A DNA stretch of 64,000 bases from Rugosibacter sp. (GTDB lineage: Bacteria > Pseudomonadota > Gammaproteobacteria > Burkholderiales > Rhodocyclaceae): assembly GCA_030645365.1 (NCBI GenBank), contig JAUSMB010000006.1, forward strand, positions 1 to 64,000. The letters run 5' to 3'. Numbering within the stretch: the first letter of the stretch is position 1; each line of letters begins with the position of its first letter. The notes below the pieces were generated by a model. It had not been told where the DNA came from. It saw only the letters and a list, made by a program, of their open reading frames with translations, and ran no database searches. A program made the translations under genes and the position numbers. Shown piece by piece: positions 28,477 through 37,127 of this stretch.

Positions 28477-29561
28477 AGCATGCGTTCCAGCGCGATCTTG
28501 GCCGGCACGGCCTCGTGTTCAGGCACCTTGATTTGATTGACGACCTTGCCCGCCACCAGATTTTCCAGCGTCCAGGCCAGGTGCTGCGGGTCGATGCGCT
28601 GCATGGTCGAACACATGCAAATCGTGCTGGCCATGAACTGCACAATCTTGCCTTCATGCTTGACTTCACGCGCCAGCCGTTCAACCAGGTTCAACTCGGT
28701 ACCCACCAGCCAGCGGGTATTTGGCGGGCCGGCCTTGACGGTCTTGAGAATATATTCCGTGCTGCCAATATAGTCAGACTGTTTGCACACTTCAAAGCCG
28801 CATTCCGGATGCGAGATGACAATGCCATCAGGATATTGATTGCGAAACTTGATGATGTCGCTCGGCTGAAACATCTGATGCACCGAACAGAAGCCATGCC
28901 AGAGGATGATTTTCGCCTTGCTGATCTGTTCGCGGGTCAGGCCGCCTTGTTCCAGATCGGGATTCCAGATCACCATGGCGTCCAGCGGAATATCCATCGT
29001 GTAGCCGCTCCAGCGGCCGAGATGCTGGTCGGGAAAAAACAGCACTTTTTCGCGCTGGTTAAATGACCATTCAAGAATCTTAGGGGCATTGGACGAGGTG
29101 CACACAATGCCGCCATGCGTGCCGCAAAAAGCCTTGAGATCGGCGGCGGAGTTGATGTAGGTCACCGGCGTGATTTTTTCATCAGGATCCAACAGCGCCG
29201 ACAGCTCGCGCCAGCAGCGTTCGACTTTCGCCAGATTTGCCATGTCAGCCATGGAGCAGCCTGCGGCGAGATCAGGCAGGATCGAAATTTGCTCGGGCCG
29301 CGAGAGAATATCGGCCACTTCGGCCATGAAGTGCACGCCGCAGAAGATGATGTTTTCTGCTTCGGCTTCTCCGGCCAGACGCGAGAGCTTGAGCGAGTCG
29401 CCGGTTAGGTCGGCATGTTCATATACATCGGCGCGCTGATAGTGGTGACACAGCAGCACAGCTTTTTTGCCGAGCGCAGCCTTGGCTGCGCGGATACGTT
29501 CGCCCGCTTCTTTATCGGCCAGCGCGTTGAAATGATCAAATTTTATGGTTGCGGTTTGCAT
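28464..29561 (-). CDS. nadA: Quinolinate synthase A
   Basis: Condenses iminoaspartate with dihydroxyacetone phosphate to quinolinate for NAD synthesis. The start MQTATIKFDHFNAL at 29561 is preferred; the frame is open much further upstream but would cross the rhodanese gene. Cys residues for the [4Fe-4S] cluster are seen in AAGCSMADM, WHGFCSVHQMF and TICMCSTMQRI. 365 residues. Neither nadB nor nadC is in the window. Confidence 0.96.
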   Translation of the reverse strand: MQTATIKFDHFNALADKEAGERIRAAKAALGKKAVLLCHHYQRADVYEHADLTGDSLKLSRLAGEAEAENIIFCGVHFMAEVADILSRPEQISILPDLAAGCSMADMANLAKVERCWRELSALLDPDEKITPVTYINSAADLKAFCGTHGGIVCTSSNAPKILEWSFNQREKVLFFPDQHLGRWSGYTMDIPLDAMVIWNPDLEQGGLTREQISKAKIILWHGFCSVHQMFQPSDIIKFRNQYPDGIVISHPECGFEVCKQSDYIGSTEYILKTVKAGPPNTRWLVGTELNLVERLAREVKHEGKIVQFMASTICMCSTMQRIDPQHLAWTLENLVAGKVVNQIKVPEHEAVPAKIALERMLAVS

Positions 29562-29571
29562 GGCAATGAAC

Positions 29572-30027
29572 TCAGCTCTGGATCCACGGTAGGCCCGCAT
29601 GGCGCCAACCGTTGGTTTGGTTGCGCTGGTTGTTGGCGTCTTTATCGCCTTCAAAGCCTTCGAGAATGTTGTAACAAGAAGGATAGCCTGCGGCAGAAGC
29701 CGCTTTGGCTGCCGCGCTGGAGCGCGCGCCCGAACGGCACAAAAATAACAATAAAGCATCGGTCGTGACGGCGTGTTTGAGCGCTTCCACAAATAATTGC
29801 GGATTGGCTTGCATGTCGGGATAGGTTGCCCATTCGATTTCGATGGCTTTCGGCACACGCCCTACCCAATCCCGCTCGGCACGCGTACGCACATCGACAA
29901 TGGCCGCATTGGGCACAAGCTGGCGAACTTCATTTGCCTCTTGCGGTGTCATGGCGCCAGCGTAAGGAAGTTGCAGCTCGGTGGCACGTGCCTGCGCTAA
30001 AGTGAGAATTTCGTTCAGTCGTCCCAT
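29572..30027 (-). CDS. Rhodanese-like domain protein
   Basis: 151 residues from the ATG at 30027 (MGRLNEIL). A single rhodanese domain: VDVRTRAERDWVGRVPKAIEIEW, and the active loop LLFLCRSGARSSAAA with the catalytic Cys. Closing with GWRHAGLPW as in single-domain rhodaneses. Ends 10 bp before nadA and is likely co-transcribed; a sulfur-supply role for Fe-S assembly would fit, but is inferred. Confidence 0.9.
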   Translation of the reverse strand: MGRLNEILTLAQARATELQLPYAGAMTPQEANEVRQLVPNAAIVDVRTRAERDWVGRVPKAIEIEWATYPDMQANPQLFVEALKHAVTTDALLLFLCRSGARSSAAAKAASAAGYPSCYNILEGFEGDKDANNQRNQTNGWRHAGLPWIQS

Positions 30028-30115
30028 GATAAGAAGCCCAGTTAGAATAGAGAAAAACAAGCAGGCTTGATAGTATAGCTTTTCCACTTTCCACACTTTT
30101 TACGTACCTTTTACT

Positions 30116-31285
30116 ATGCTCCGCGGAACCCACGATCCTTTGCATCGCCATGCGCCAGACGCCGGTCAGCGCTTTGCTGACGGGCAGCGCATTACGTGGG
30201 TGAGTGTCGGCGTGAATTTAGTGCTGACTGCGGTGCAGATGATTGTCGGGTTTCTCGCTCATTCGCAAAGTTTGATGGCGGATGCGATGCATACATTTGC
30301 CGACATCATTTCAGATGGGTTTGTTTTGTATGCAAATCGCAAAGGCGCTGAGGCTGCCGATGATGCTCACCCGTATGGTCATGGTCGCTATGAAACTGCG
30401 GCCTCATTGGTGCTGGGACTGCTGCTGGTGGGTACCGGTGTAGGTATTTTGATTTCCGCAGGCGGACGCTTGTCTAATTTGAGCAATCTGCCGCCCGTTG
30501 GTGTAGCGGCAATGTGGGCGGCACTTTTTACGCTGGTGGCCAAAGAGGGGCTTTTCCGCTACATGTTGGGCACAGCAGAGCGCTTGCGTTCTCCCATGCT
30601 GGTGGCCAATGCCTGGCATGCTCGCGCTGATGCACTTTCTTCATTAGTTGTGGCTGCGGGCATTGGCGGTGCATTGCTCGGCTTTAATTTTGCGGATGGC
30701 GTAGCAGCGATTGTTGTTGGTGCCATGATTGTGCGCGCCGGGTTTCGTTTTGCATGGGAAGCCTTAAGTGAGCTCATTGATACCGGGCTATCAGCCGAAG
30801 AGGTGGCCGCTATTCGACAGACGGTGGCTTCCACGCCAGGTGTGCTCGGTTTGCATGAGTTGCGCACCCGGCACATGGCGCATCAAGTGCTGGTAGATGC
30901 CCATGTGCAGGTTGATCCACGCATTAGTGTTTCCGAAGGCCACTGGATTGCTGAAACAGCGCGTAACAGCGTGCTTGAAAAGCATGCCGAAGTGCTGGAT
31001 GTATTGGTGCATATAGATGCGGAGAATGACATTTCTGGCAATGCGTCATTGAAAATTCCCGCGCGGCCGATACTGTTGGCGCATCTGCGTGATTTGCTCG
31101 GGTGCGAGCCACCCCACTTCAATCGAACCGTCTTGCATTACCTGGGGAACCGGGCTGAAGCCGAAGTTGTACTCTCAGCCAGTTATTTGAGCGAAGCAGG
31201 CTTAGAGGTGGATGACATAAAACGTCAATTGGCAAAAGCATTACCAGAGGATCCCTGGTTTTCCAAGGTACGTATTAGCCAATAA
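30116..31285 (+). CDS. Cation diffusion facilitator with C-terminal extension
   Basis: Metal/H+ antiporter. Six TM helices; the metal-site motifs SLMADAMHTFADIISD (TM2) and NAWHARADALSSLVV (TM5) contain the conserved His/Asp pairs. The cytosolic ZT dimer region follows (HELRTRHMAHQVLVDAHVQVDP). The 389-residue length exceeds typical CDF proteins by about 90, the extra part being residues 300-389 (ARPILLAHLRDLLG..). Metal specificity is not readable. An NtrC-type site begins 2 bp after its stop but belongs to glnA. Confidence 0.9.
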   Translation: MLRGTHDPLHRHAPDAGQRFADGQRITWVSVGVNLVLTAVQMIVGFLAHSQSLMADAMHTFADIISDGFVLYANRKGAEAADDAHPYGHGRYETAASLVLGLLLVGTGVGILISAGGRLSNLSNLPPVGVAAMWAALFTLVAKEGLFRYMLGTAERLRSPMLVANAWHARADALSSLVVAAGIGGALLGFNFADGVAAIVVGAMIVRAGFRFAWEALSELIDTGLSAEEVAAIRQTVASTPGVLGLHELRTRHMAHQVLVDAHVQVDPRISVSEGHWIAETARNSVLEKHAEVLDVLVHIDAENDISGNASLKIPARPILLAHLRDLLGCEPPHFNRTVLHYLGNRAEAEVVLSASYLSEAGLEVDDIKRQLAKALPEDPWFSKVRISQ

Positions 31286-31286
31286 A

Positions 31287-31303
31287 CGCACTATGGTGGT
31301 GCA
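31287..31303. promoter_or_regulatory. NtrC-binding site 1 upstream of glnA
   Basis: CGCACTATGGTGGTGCA matches the NtrC enhancer consensus (GCACTA..TGGTGCA) at nearly every position. Its centre (31295) is about -139 relative to the expected start of the sigma-54 promoter below. Confidence 0.8.
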
Positions 31304-31317
31304 TTTTGGGCATGTTT

Positions 31318-31334
31318 CGCACAAATAGTGTGCG
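31318..31334. promoter_or_regulatory. NtrC-binding site 2 upstream of glnA
   Basis: CGCACAAATAGTGTGCG is a 17-bp perfect dyad (CGCACA/TGTGCG) of the same size as NtrC sites. Its centre (31326) lies 31 bp, three helical turns, from site 1, at about -108. Confidence 0.65.
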
Positions 31335-31406
31335 GCAGCAGGTAGAGACTTCAGCTGGAATCTTTGCATGCACTTGTGGCACAATTCGTTCCGGTATTTT
31401 TTGGGG

Positions 31407-31423
31407 ATGGCATAGTTAGTGCT
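31407..31423 (+). promoter_or_regulatory. Candidate sigma-54 promoter of glnA
   Basis: ATGGCATAGTTAGTGCT has GG at 31409-31410 and GC at 31421-31422 with exactly 10 bases between, the -24/-12 rule for RpoN promoters, and TGGCA matches the -24 element. The expected start is near 31434, 64 bp before the glnA ATG. Confidence 0.65.
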
Positions 31424-31497
31424 CTAGCAGCTACACCCATGATGCATGGTTTTACTTTTTCGCTTTAATTTTTGTGTCATTTTTAGGAGAGCAAGTC

Positions 31498-32907
31498 ATG
31501 AGCCCCAAGGACGTACTTAAGCTGGTCGAAGAAAAAGAAGTCCGTTTCGTTGATTTTCGATTCACCGATACGCGTGGCAAAGAGCAGCATGTTGGCGTAC
31601 CTATTTCAGCTTTTGGCATGGAAAAATTTGAAGATGGCCATGCGTTCGATGGCTCGTCAGTTGCTGGCTGGAAGGGAATCCAGGCTTCTGACATGATCTT
31701 GATGCCAGATTCCGGTTCTGCCTATATCGACCCCTTCATGGATGAAACCACGCTGGTACTGACTTGCGATGTGGTAGAGCCTGCCGATGGCAAAGGTTAC
31801 GATCGCGATCCGCGTTCCATCGCCAAGCGTGGCGAGGCTTATCTGAAATCCTCTGGCATTGGTGATACCGCCTACTTTGGCCCGGAACCTGAATTCTTCA
31901 TTTTCGACTCGGTTGAGTGGAAAGTGGACATGTCTGGCTCCTACTGCAAGATATTTTCCGAAGAAGCTGCCTGGGCTACCGCCGACAAGTTTGAAGGTGG
32001 CAACACCGGCCACCGCCCGGCCGTTAAAGGTGGGTATTTTCCTGTCCCGCCAGTTGATAGCCTGAACGACATTCGCGCGCAAATGTGTATCGCACTGGAG
32101 TCTTGCGGCGTGCCGGTGGAAGTGCATCATCATGAAGTGGCGACTGCGGGCCAGTGCGAAATCGGCACCGTATTCAACACCCTGGTCAAGCGTGCGGATC
32201 AAACGCAGGTACTCAAGTACATTGTGCACAATGTTGCACACAGCTATGGCAAGACGGCAACCTTCATGCCCAAGCCCATCGTGGGCGATAACGGTTCCGG
32301 CATGCACGTGCATCAGTCGATCTGGAAAGATGGCAAAAATCTGTTCGCGGGCAATGGCTACGCAGGGCTGTCTGACTTCGCGCTGTATTACATTGGCGGC
32401 ATTATCAAGCACGCTCGTGCACTGAACGCCATCACCAATCCGCTGACCAACTCCTACAAGCGTTTGGTGCCCGGTTACGAAGCTCCGGTGAAACTGGCCT
32501 ACTCTGCCCGTAACCGCTCTGCCTCGATCCGTATTCCTTACGTGCAGTCGGATAAAGCACGTCGTATCGAAACCCGCTTCCCTGATCCGGGTGCAAACCC
32601 CTACTTGTGCTTTACTGCGCTGATGATGGCCGGCCTGGATGGTGTACAGAACAAGATCCATCCGGGTGACCCTGCCGACAAGAATTTGTATGACTTGCCG
32701 CCAGAAGAAGATGCGAAGATCCCGACCGTTTGCTCGAGTCTTGAGCAGGCATTGGAATACCTGGATAAGGATCGCGAGTTCCTGACCCGTGGTGGCGTAT
32801 TCAGCAATGAGATGATTGATGCTTACATCACCTTGAAGATGGAAGAAGTGCAGCGCTTCCGCATGACGACACATCCGATCGAATACGACATGTACTACTC
32901 GATCTGA
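31498..32907 (+). CDS. glnA: Glutamine synthetase type I
   Basis: Makes glutamine from glutamate, ammonia and ATP; the main ammonia-assimilating enzyme. 469 residues from the ATG at 31498, with AGGAGA upstream. [36 protein letters not shown] (ATP/metal site) and NLYDLPPEE with the adenylylated Tyr are all present, so it is the GSI-beta form regulated by GlnE. A sigma-54 promoter with two NtrC sites precedes it, and a strong terminator follows. The NtrBC regulators are encoded 740 bp downstream. Confidence 0.98.
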   Translation: MSPKDVLKLVEEKEVRFVDFRFTDTRGKEQHVGVPISAFGMEKFEDGHAFDGSSVAGWKGIQASDMILMPDSGSAYIDPFMDETTLVLTCDVVEPADGKGYDRDPRSIAKRGEAYLKSSGIGDTAYFGPEPEFFIFDSVEWKVDMSGSYCKIFSEEAAWATADKFEGGNTGHRPAVKGGYFPVPPVDSLNDIRAQMCIALESCGVPVEVHHHEVATAGQCEIGTVFNTLVKRADQTQVLKYIVHNVAHSYGKTATFMPKPIVGDNGSGMHVHQSIWKDGKNLFAGNGYAGLSDFALYYIGGIIKHARALNAITNPLTNSYKRLVPGYEAPVKLAYSARNRSASIRIPYVQSDKARRIETRFPDPGANPYLCFTALMMAGLDGVQNKIHPGDPADKNLYDLPPEEDAKIPTVCSSLEQALEYLDKDREFLTRGGVFSNEMIDAYITLKMEEVQRFRMTTHPIEYDMYYSI

Positions 32908-32928
32908 GTTTCACTTAGCGCAATAGCA

Positions 32929-32957
32929 AAAAAGGACGGGCATGCCCGTCCTTTTTT
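32929..32957 (+). terminator. Rho-independent terminator of glnA
   Basis: Perfect hairpin AAAGGACGGGC / GCCCGTCCTTT directly followed by a T-run. It isolates glnA from the DUF4124-glnL-glnG group. Confidence 0.93.
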
Positions 32958-32987
32958 TATCGTCATACATCGCATACACTTAATCCT

Positions 32988-33539
32988 ATGCAAAAAATTT
33001 ATTTATCCCGCACAGTGATTGGCGTAGTTGTCGGCCCCGGTGCTGAAATACATGGTCAAGTTTCCCTGGCTTTCGTATTACGGTGCATGTGCTATTTCTT
33101 TTTTGGGGTAGCTACTTTGGCACCGTTAGCGGCGCATGCCAATACGTTTTATAAGTGCACCGATGGTTCTGGCAAAATTCTTTTTACAAATACCCGGCAG
33201 CAAGGCGGCAAAACATCCTGCACGGTATTGTCTCAACAGCGCGATACACCCGGCGCTACAGCATCACGCGGGCATCGTGACCGTGGCCCGCGAGCTGCCA
33301 CAACCCCTACCCCGGAGGGCTTTCCCCGCATCTCAGGTGATGAGCAGCGCGCACGGGATAGTGATCGGCGCACCATTCTGGAAAAAGAGCTGAGTAGCGA
33401 ATTTGAAAACTTAACTAAAGCGCAGAGGCTTGCTGCTACTGCGGGGTCTTCACTAAATACCCAAGCGTTACGCGGTACAGTGACATTGCATGAGCGCAAT
33501 ATCAAAGCAATACAAAGAGAAATTGCCAATCTGCGTTAG
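32988..33539 (+). CDS. DUF4124-domain periplasmic protein
   Basis: Export signal followed by HANTFYKCTDGSGKILFTNTRQQGGKTSC, the DUF4124 core with two Cys residues. The C-terminal part (LEKELSSEFENLTKAQRLAA..LHERNIKAIQREIANLR) is helical and probably coiled-coil. An internal ATG at 33087 (MCYFFFGVATLAPLAAHA) gives a cleaner signal peptide than the one at 32988. Such genes often sit between glnA and glnL in betaproteobacteria, but no function is known. Confidence 0.75.
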   Translation: MQKIYLSRTVIGVVVGPGAEIHGQVSLAFVLRCMCYFFFGVATLAPLAAHANTFYKCTDGSGKILFTNTRQQGGKTSCTVLSQQRDTPGATASRGHRDRGPRAATTPTPEGFPRISGDEQRARDSDRRTILEKELSSEFENLTKAQRLAATAGSSLNTQALRGTVTLHERNIKAIQREIANLR

Positions 33540-33648
33540 TTTTTGCCAAGTTTTTCTGGAATAACGGTCTGGTGCGCTTCTTGCTCACTCTTGCTTGAGT
33601 ATTTATTCTGGCAACTAAAAACCGACATGGCTTTCCCCTTTTGAAAAG

Positions 33649-34734
33649 ATGAATTTGCCTTCTTCCCTTGCCTTTGGTGGTCTCGATTTACTGTCATCAG
33701 CCGTCGTGTTAGTTGATGAGAATCAAGTGATTCGCTATGCCAATCCGTCGGCAGAAAATCTGTTCGCTGTGAGCTCGCGATTACTGGTTGGTCAATCCTT
33801 GAAAAAGCTGTTGGGCGAGCCTGAGGGGCTTGTTGCTGCGCTGACAAGTGCTTTGGCTAATCAGTGGAGTTACACCAGCCATAACATTCCAATTACCCTG
33901 TCGTCTCAAACTTTGCATGTGGATTGCACGGTAACGCCCGTCACGCTCGATGGTGCGCAATTGCTGCTTGAGGTGCGGCCGATTGATCAGCAACTGAAAG
34001 CCACGCGCGAAGAGCAACTGGCCCAGCAGCAGCAGGCGAATCGTGAGCTCGTGAGAAATCTGGCGCATGAGATTAAAAACCCCTTGGGCGGCATTCGCGG
34101 TTCAGCGCAATTGCTTGAGCGTGAGTTGGATAATGACCAGCTAAAAGAATATACCCAGGTGATTATCGAAGAAGTGGATCGTCTGCAGGATTTAATGCAG
34201 CGCTTGTTGTCTTCGCACCGTGCGATGCAACCCACGCTGGTGAATGTCCATGAGATTCTCGAGCGCGTGCGGCGGCTGATACATGCTGAATATCCTGATG
34301 TGCATGTCCAGCGCGATTACGATACCTCGTTGCCTGATCTCACCGGAGATCGTGAGCAGTTGATCCAGGCCGTGCTCAACATTGCGCGTAATGCAGCTCA
34401 GGCGATGCATGATAAGGGCGAAATCATTTTTTCTACGCGTGCCGCACGTCAGGTTATTTTGGCAAAAAAGCATTATCAGCTGGCACTGGAGGTACGGGTT
34501 ATTGATAATGGCCCTGGTATTCCTTCCCCATTGCAGGACAGGATTTTTTATCCGCTGGTCTCAGGTCGAGAGAATGGTAGCGGGCTAGGCCTGACAATTG
34601 CTCAAAGCTTTATTCAGCAGCATGGCGGGACGATCGAAGTTGCGTCCCGGCCCGGGTACACCTGCTTTACGCTGATGCTGCCGTTAGCTTTACGGCTTAC
34701 TACACAAGACACTCTCAAGGAAAAAACATCATGA
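33649..34734 (+). CDS. glnL: Nitrogen regulation sensor kinase NtrB
   Basis: Soluble histidine kinase of 361 residues that phosphorylates NtrC under nitrogen limitation, controlled by PII. PAS domain at about 15-120, HisKA with NLAHEIKNPLGGIRGSAQLL, and HATPase with NIARNAAQAM, DNGPGIP and GSGLGLTIAQSF. Overlaps glnG by 4 bp (ATGA), so the two are made together. Confidence 0.96.
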   Translation: MNLPSSLAFGGLDLLSSAVVLVDENQVIRYANPSAENLFAVSSRLLVGQSLKKLLGEPEGLVAALTSALANQWSYTSHNIPITLSSQTLHVDCTVTPVTLDGAQLLLEVRPIDQQLKATREEQLAQQQQANRELVRNLAHEIKNPLGGIRGSAQLLERELDNDQLKEYTQVIIEEVDRLQDLMQRLLSSHRAMQPTLVNVHEILERVRRLIHAEYPDVHVQRDYDTSLPDLTGDREQLIQAVLNIARNAAQAMHDKGEIIFSTRAARQVILAKKHYQLALEVRVIDNGPGIPSPLQDRIFYPLVSGRENGSGLGLTIAQSFIQQHGGTIEVASRPGYTCFTLMLPLALRLTTQDTLKEKTS

Positions 34735-36167
34735 CCAACCCTGTCTGGATTATTGATGACGATCGTTCAATTCGCTGGGTATTGGAAAAGGCGCTCGGCC
34801 GAGAAAATATTCCGGTCAAAAGCTTTGCAATGGCAACTGAAGCGTTGCGTGCACTGGCTGACGAGCAACCACCTGCCGCTTTAATTTCTGATATTCGCAT
34901 GCCGGGGACAGATGGACTGGATTTGCTGCGCCAGGTAAAAATTCATTATCCCGAGTTGCCTGTCATCATCATGACAGCCTATTCTGATCTTGATTCTGCT
35001 GTGGCCGCATTCCAGGGTGGCGCTTTTGAGTATTTGCCCAAACCTTTCGATGTCGATCAGGCGGTGGCATTGGTGCGGCGGGCGCTGGCTGAATCAGTGC
35101 AGCATGGTGTAGCGACCGAAGATGTCGGGGTCATGCCCGAAATTCTGGGGCAAGGTGTCGCCATGCAGGAAGTCTTTCGCGCGATTGGCCGGCTTTCGCA
35201 GTCACTGGCCACAGTGCTCATCAATGGCGAGTCAGGCACGGGTAAAGAGCTTGTGGCGCAAGCGCTTCATCGTCATAGTCCGCGAAAAAATGCACCGTTC
35301 ATCGCGATCAATACAGCAGCGATTCCAAAGGATTTGCTGGAATCCGAACTCTTCGGTCATGAAAAAGGCGCTTTCACGGGGGCTACGGCACAGCGTCGTG
35401 GACGTTTTGAGCAAGCCGAGAATGGCACCTTGTTTCTGGATGAAATTGGCGACATGCCAGCCGAATTGCAAACCCGATTGTTGCGTGTTCTCTCGGATGG
35501 TAATTTTTATCGCGTCGGCGGCCATCAGCCCGTGAAGGCGAATGTGCGTGTCATTGCAGCAACGCATCAGGATTTAGAAGCACGCGTGAGGGACGGCTTG
35601 TTTCGCGAAGACCTGTTTCATCGTTTGAATGTGATTCGCTTACGGCTGCCACCTTTGCGTGAGCGTAGTGACGATATTCCGATTCTGGCGCGCCATTTTT
35701 TGCAAAAGAGTGCACAAGAGCTTGGCGGGGAGCCCAAACGGCTTTCAGATGCGGCACAAAAGTATTTGCAAGGGCTTGAATTTCCAGGCAATGTGCGGCA
35801 ACTGGAGAATCTTTGTCATTGGCTGACGGTCATGGCACCCGGGCAAAGTATTGATGTGGCAGATTTACCGGCGGAGTTACGTGACGCAAGACGTGATCCA
35901 GCCAAAGATTCCGCGCGCCGTGTCGCCAGCGCCGACTGGTTGTCTGCCTTGGCGCGTGAAGCCGATCAGCTATTGGCGAGCGCGCCGGGACAAGTAGCAG
36001 AGCAGCTGACGCGTCAATTCGAATCAACGTTGATTCGCCGCGCGCTGGCGGCTACCAGTGGTCGGCGAATCGAAGCTGCTCAGTTGCTCGGCCTTGGCCG
36101 CAACACCATCACGCGCAAGATTCAGGAGTTGGGTCTGGAAGATGCGCCGATCAAGGGAGAGTCGTGA
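34731..36167 (+). CDS. glnG: Nitrogen regulation response regulator NtrC
   Basis: Sigma-54 activator of 478 residues. Receiver domain with phospho-acceptor Asp54 (LISDIRMPGTDGL); AAA+ domain with Walker A GESGTGKE, GAFTGA loop contacting sigma-54 and Walker B NGTLFLDEIGDM; C-terminal Fis-type HTH (ATSGRRIEAAQLLGLGRNTITRKIQEL). Expected target is the glnA promoter in this window. The linker between AAA+ and HTH (SARRVASADW) is encoded by a dispersed-repeat copy. Confidence 0.97.
   Translation: MTNPVWIIDDDRSIRWVLEKALGRENIPVKSFAMATEALRALADEQPPAALISDIRMPGTDGLDLLRQVKIHYPELPVIIMTAYSDLDSAVAAFQGGAFEYLPKPFDVDQAVALVRRALAESVQHGVATEDVGVMPEILGQGVAMQEVFRAIGRLSQSLATVLINGESGTGKELVAQALHRHSPRKNAPFIAINTAAIPKDLLESELFGHEKGAFTGATAQRRGRFEQAENGTLFLDEIGDMPAELQTRLLRVLSDGNFYRVGGHQPVKANVRVIAATHQDLEARVRDGLFREDLFHRLNVIRLRLPPLRERSDDIPILARHFLQKSAQELGGEPKRLSDAAQKYLQGLEFPGNVRQLENLCHWLTVMAPGQSIDVADLPAELRDARRDPAKDSARRVASADWLSALAREADQLLASAPGQVAEQLTRQFESTLIRRALAATSGRRIEAAQLLGLGRNTITRKIQELGLEDAPIKGES
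35913..35938 (-). repeat. Dispersed repeat copy in the glnG inter-domain linker
   Basis: Reverse complement reads AGTCGGCGCTGGCGACACGG then CGCGC. Translated as ARRVASADW in the flexible linker between the AAA+ and HTH domains. Confidence 0.75.
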
Positions 36168-36197
36168 TGCATCTGCTTTCTGGCGATTTTTTTTGCA

Positions 36198-37070
36198 ATG
36201 ACGCCAACGCTTGACGCAACGCGTCTGGTCGCTGCACTAGGCCAAGCGTCGCGCCGTTTTGACGTCGATCTGCTGCCGCAATGCGATTCAACCAACTCGA
36301 TGCTGCTGAGCCGCGCCGAGGTAGGCGCCGCCTCGGGCACCGTGTTGGCTGCGACGCTACAAACTGCTGGGCGTGGCCGACGTGGGCGCGAGTGGATTGC
36401 CGCGCCGGGCGACAGCCTCACCTTTTCTCTGCTGTGGAGATTTGCGCCGGGCAGCGTGCCGATTGGCCTTTCACTGGCAGTCGGCGTGGCGGTAGCGCGT
36501 GCCCTGGAAAAAGTTATGCGCAGCAGTATCCAGCCGGACGGCGCTGGTGATACGCCGCAGCGCTTTGAATCCGATCGAAGAGAGTGCGGCGCTGTTTCTG
36601 GAAAGTCCCCTTGGGGTGCGGCGCTCAAGTGGCCTAATGACGTTCTGTATCAGGGCAAAAAACTGGGGGGCATTCTGGTTGAGCTTTTGCCTGGCGCACC
36701 TCATGTGGCGGTTATTGGTATCGGTATCAATCGGCGCCTGCCTGCGGCATTGCCGCATGATGTACGGACGACAGCCGCTGCCTTGGGTGACCATATCGAG
36801 ATCAATGTACTGCTGGCAGCACTGCTGAGCGAGCTCTTGACGGTGCTGGAAAGTTTTGCGATTGCGGGTTTTGCGGCGCTGCGCGCGGACTGGTTGGCGC
36901 GCCATGCATTTCAGGATGCACCGGTCGTGTTGCTGTCCGATTTTTCGCCTCCGAGACATGGCATTTGTCGTGGTGTTGATAAAGATGGTGCGTTGTTGCT
37001 TGAAGTTGATGGCCACATCGAGCGCATTCTCTCTGGTGAAATTTCTTTGCGGGCAGCCACTCCTGTTTAA
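36198..37070 (+). CDS. birA: Biotin-[acetyl-CoA-carboxylase] ligase with a repeat-derived insertion
   Basis: Attaches biotin to AccB and, here, to the MccA subunit. 290 residues without an N-terminal HTH, so it is a ligase-only form. The ATP/biotin loop GRGRRGREW, the LKWPNDVLYQGKKLGGILVE segment and the C-terminal SH3-like domain are intact. Between ARALEK and LKWPND lie about 35 residues (MRSSIQPDGAG.., ending SGKSPWGAA) that the family lacks at this point. Their DNA is the bipartite dispersed repeat (36536-36623). The reading frame is maintained through it. The usual downstream coaX is absent; apaH follows. Confidence 0.92.
   Translation: MTPTLDATRLVAALGQASRRFDVDLLPQCDSTNSMLLSRAEVGAASGTVLAATLQTAGRGRRGREWIAAPGDSLTFSLLWRFAPGSVPIGLSLAVGVAVARALEKVMRSSIQPDGAGDTPQRFESDRRECGAVSGKSPWGAALKWPNDVLYQGKKLGGILVELLPGAPHVAVIGIGINRRLPAALPHDVRTTAAALGDHIEINVLLAALLSELLTVLESFAIAGFAALRADWLARHAFQDAPVVLLSDFSPPRHGICRGVDKDGALLLEVDGHIERILSGEISLRAATPV
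36536..36623 (+). repeat. Bipartite dispersed repeat inserted in birA
   Basis: Module 1 (GGCGCTGGTGATACGCCGC, 36540-36558) is followed by about 44 bp of spacer, then module 2 (AAGTCCCCTTGGGGTGCGGC, 36603-36622). CGCCGC at the end of module 1 and GCGGCG of module 2 are complementary, and CCCC/GGGG forms an inner hairpin. The same two modules in the same order occur in the plsC-like gene. Confidence 0.85.
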
Positions 37071-37127
37071 GATAAGATTTCGTTCTTCTGCGATATCCCG
37101 TCGCTTTATCTCGTCGCTAATTAACTT

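Noticed and set aside
28515-29066. Long plus-strand frame opposite nadA
   Set aside because: It lies wholly inside nadA on the other strand, lacks family features and is a shadow of the real gene.
31369-31383. Third possible NtrC half-site TGCACTTGTGGCACA near the glnA promoter
   Set aside because: Only one half matches well and the spacing is wrong; not listed as a site.
31657-32874. 405-codon frame opposite glnA
   Set aside because: Complement of a highly conserved gene with strong codon bias; the translation shows no recognisable family.
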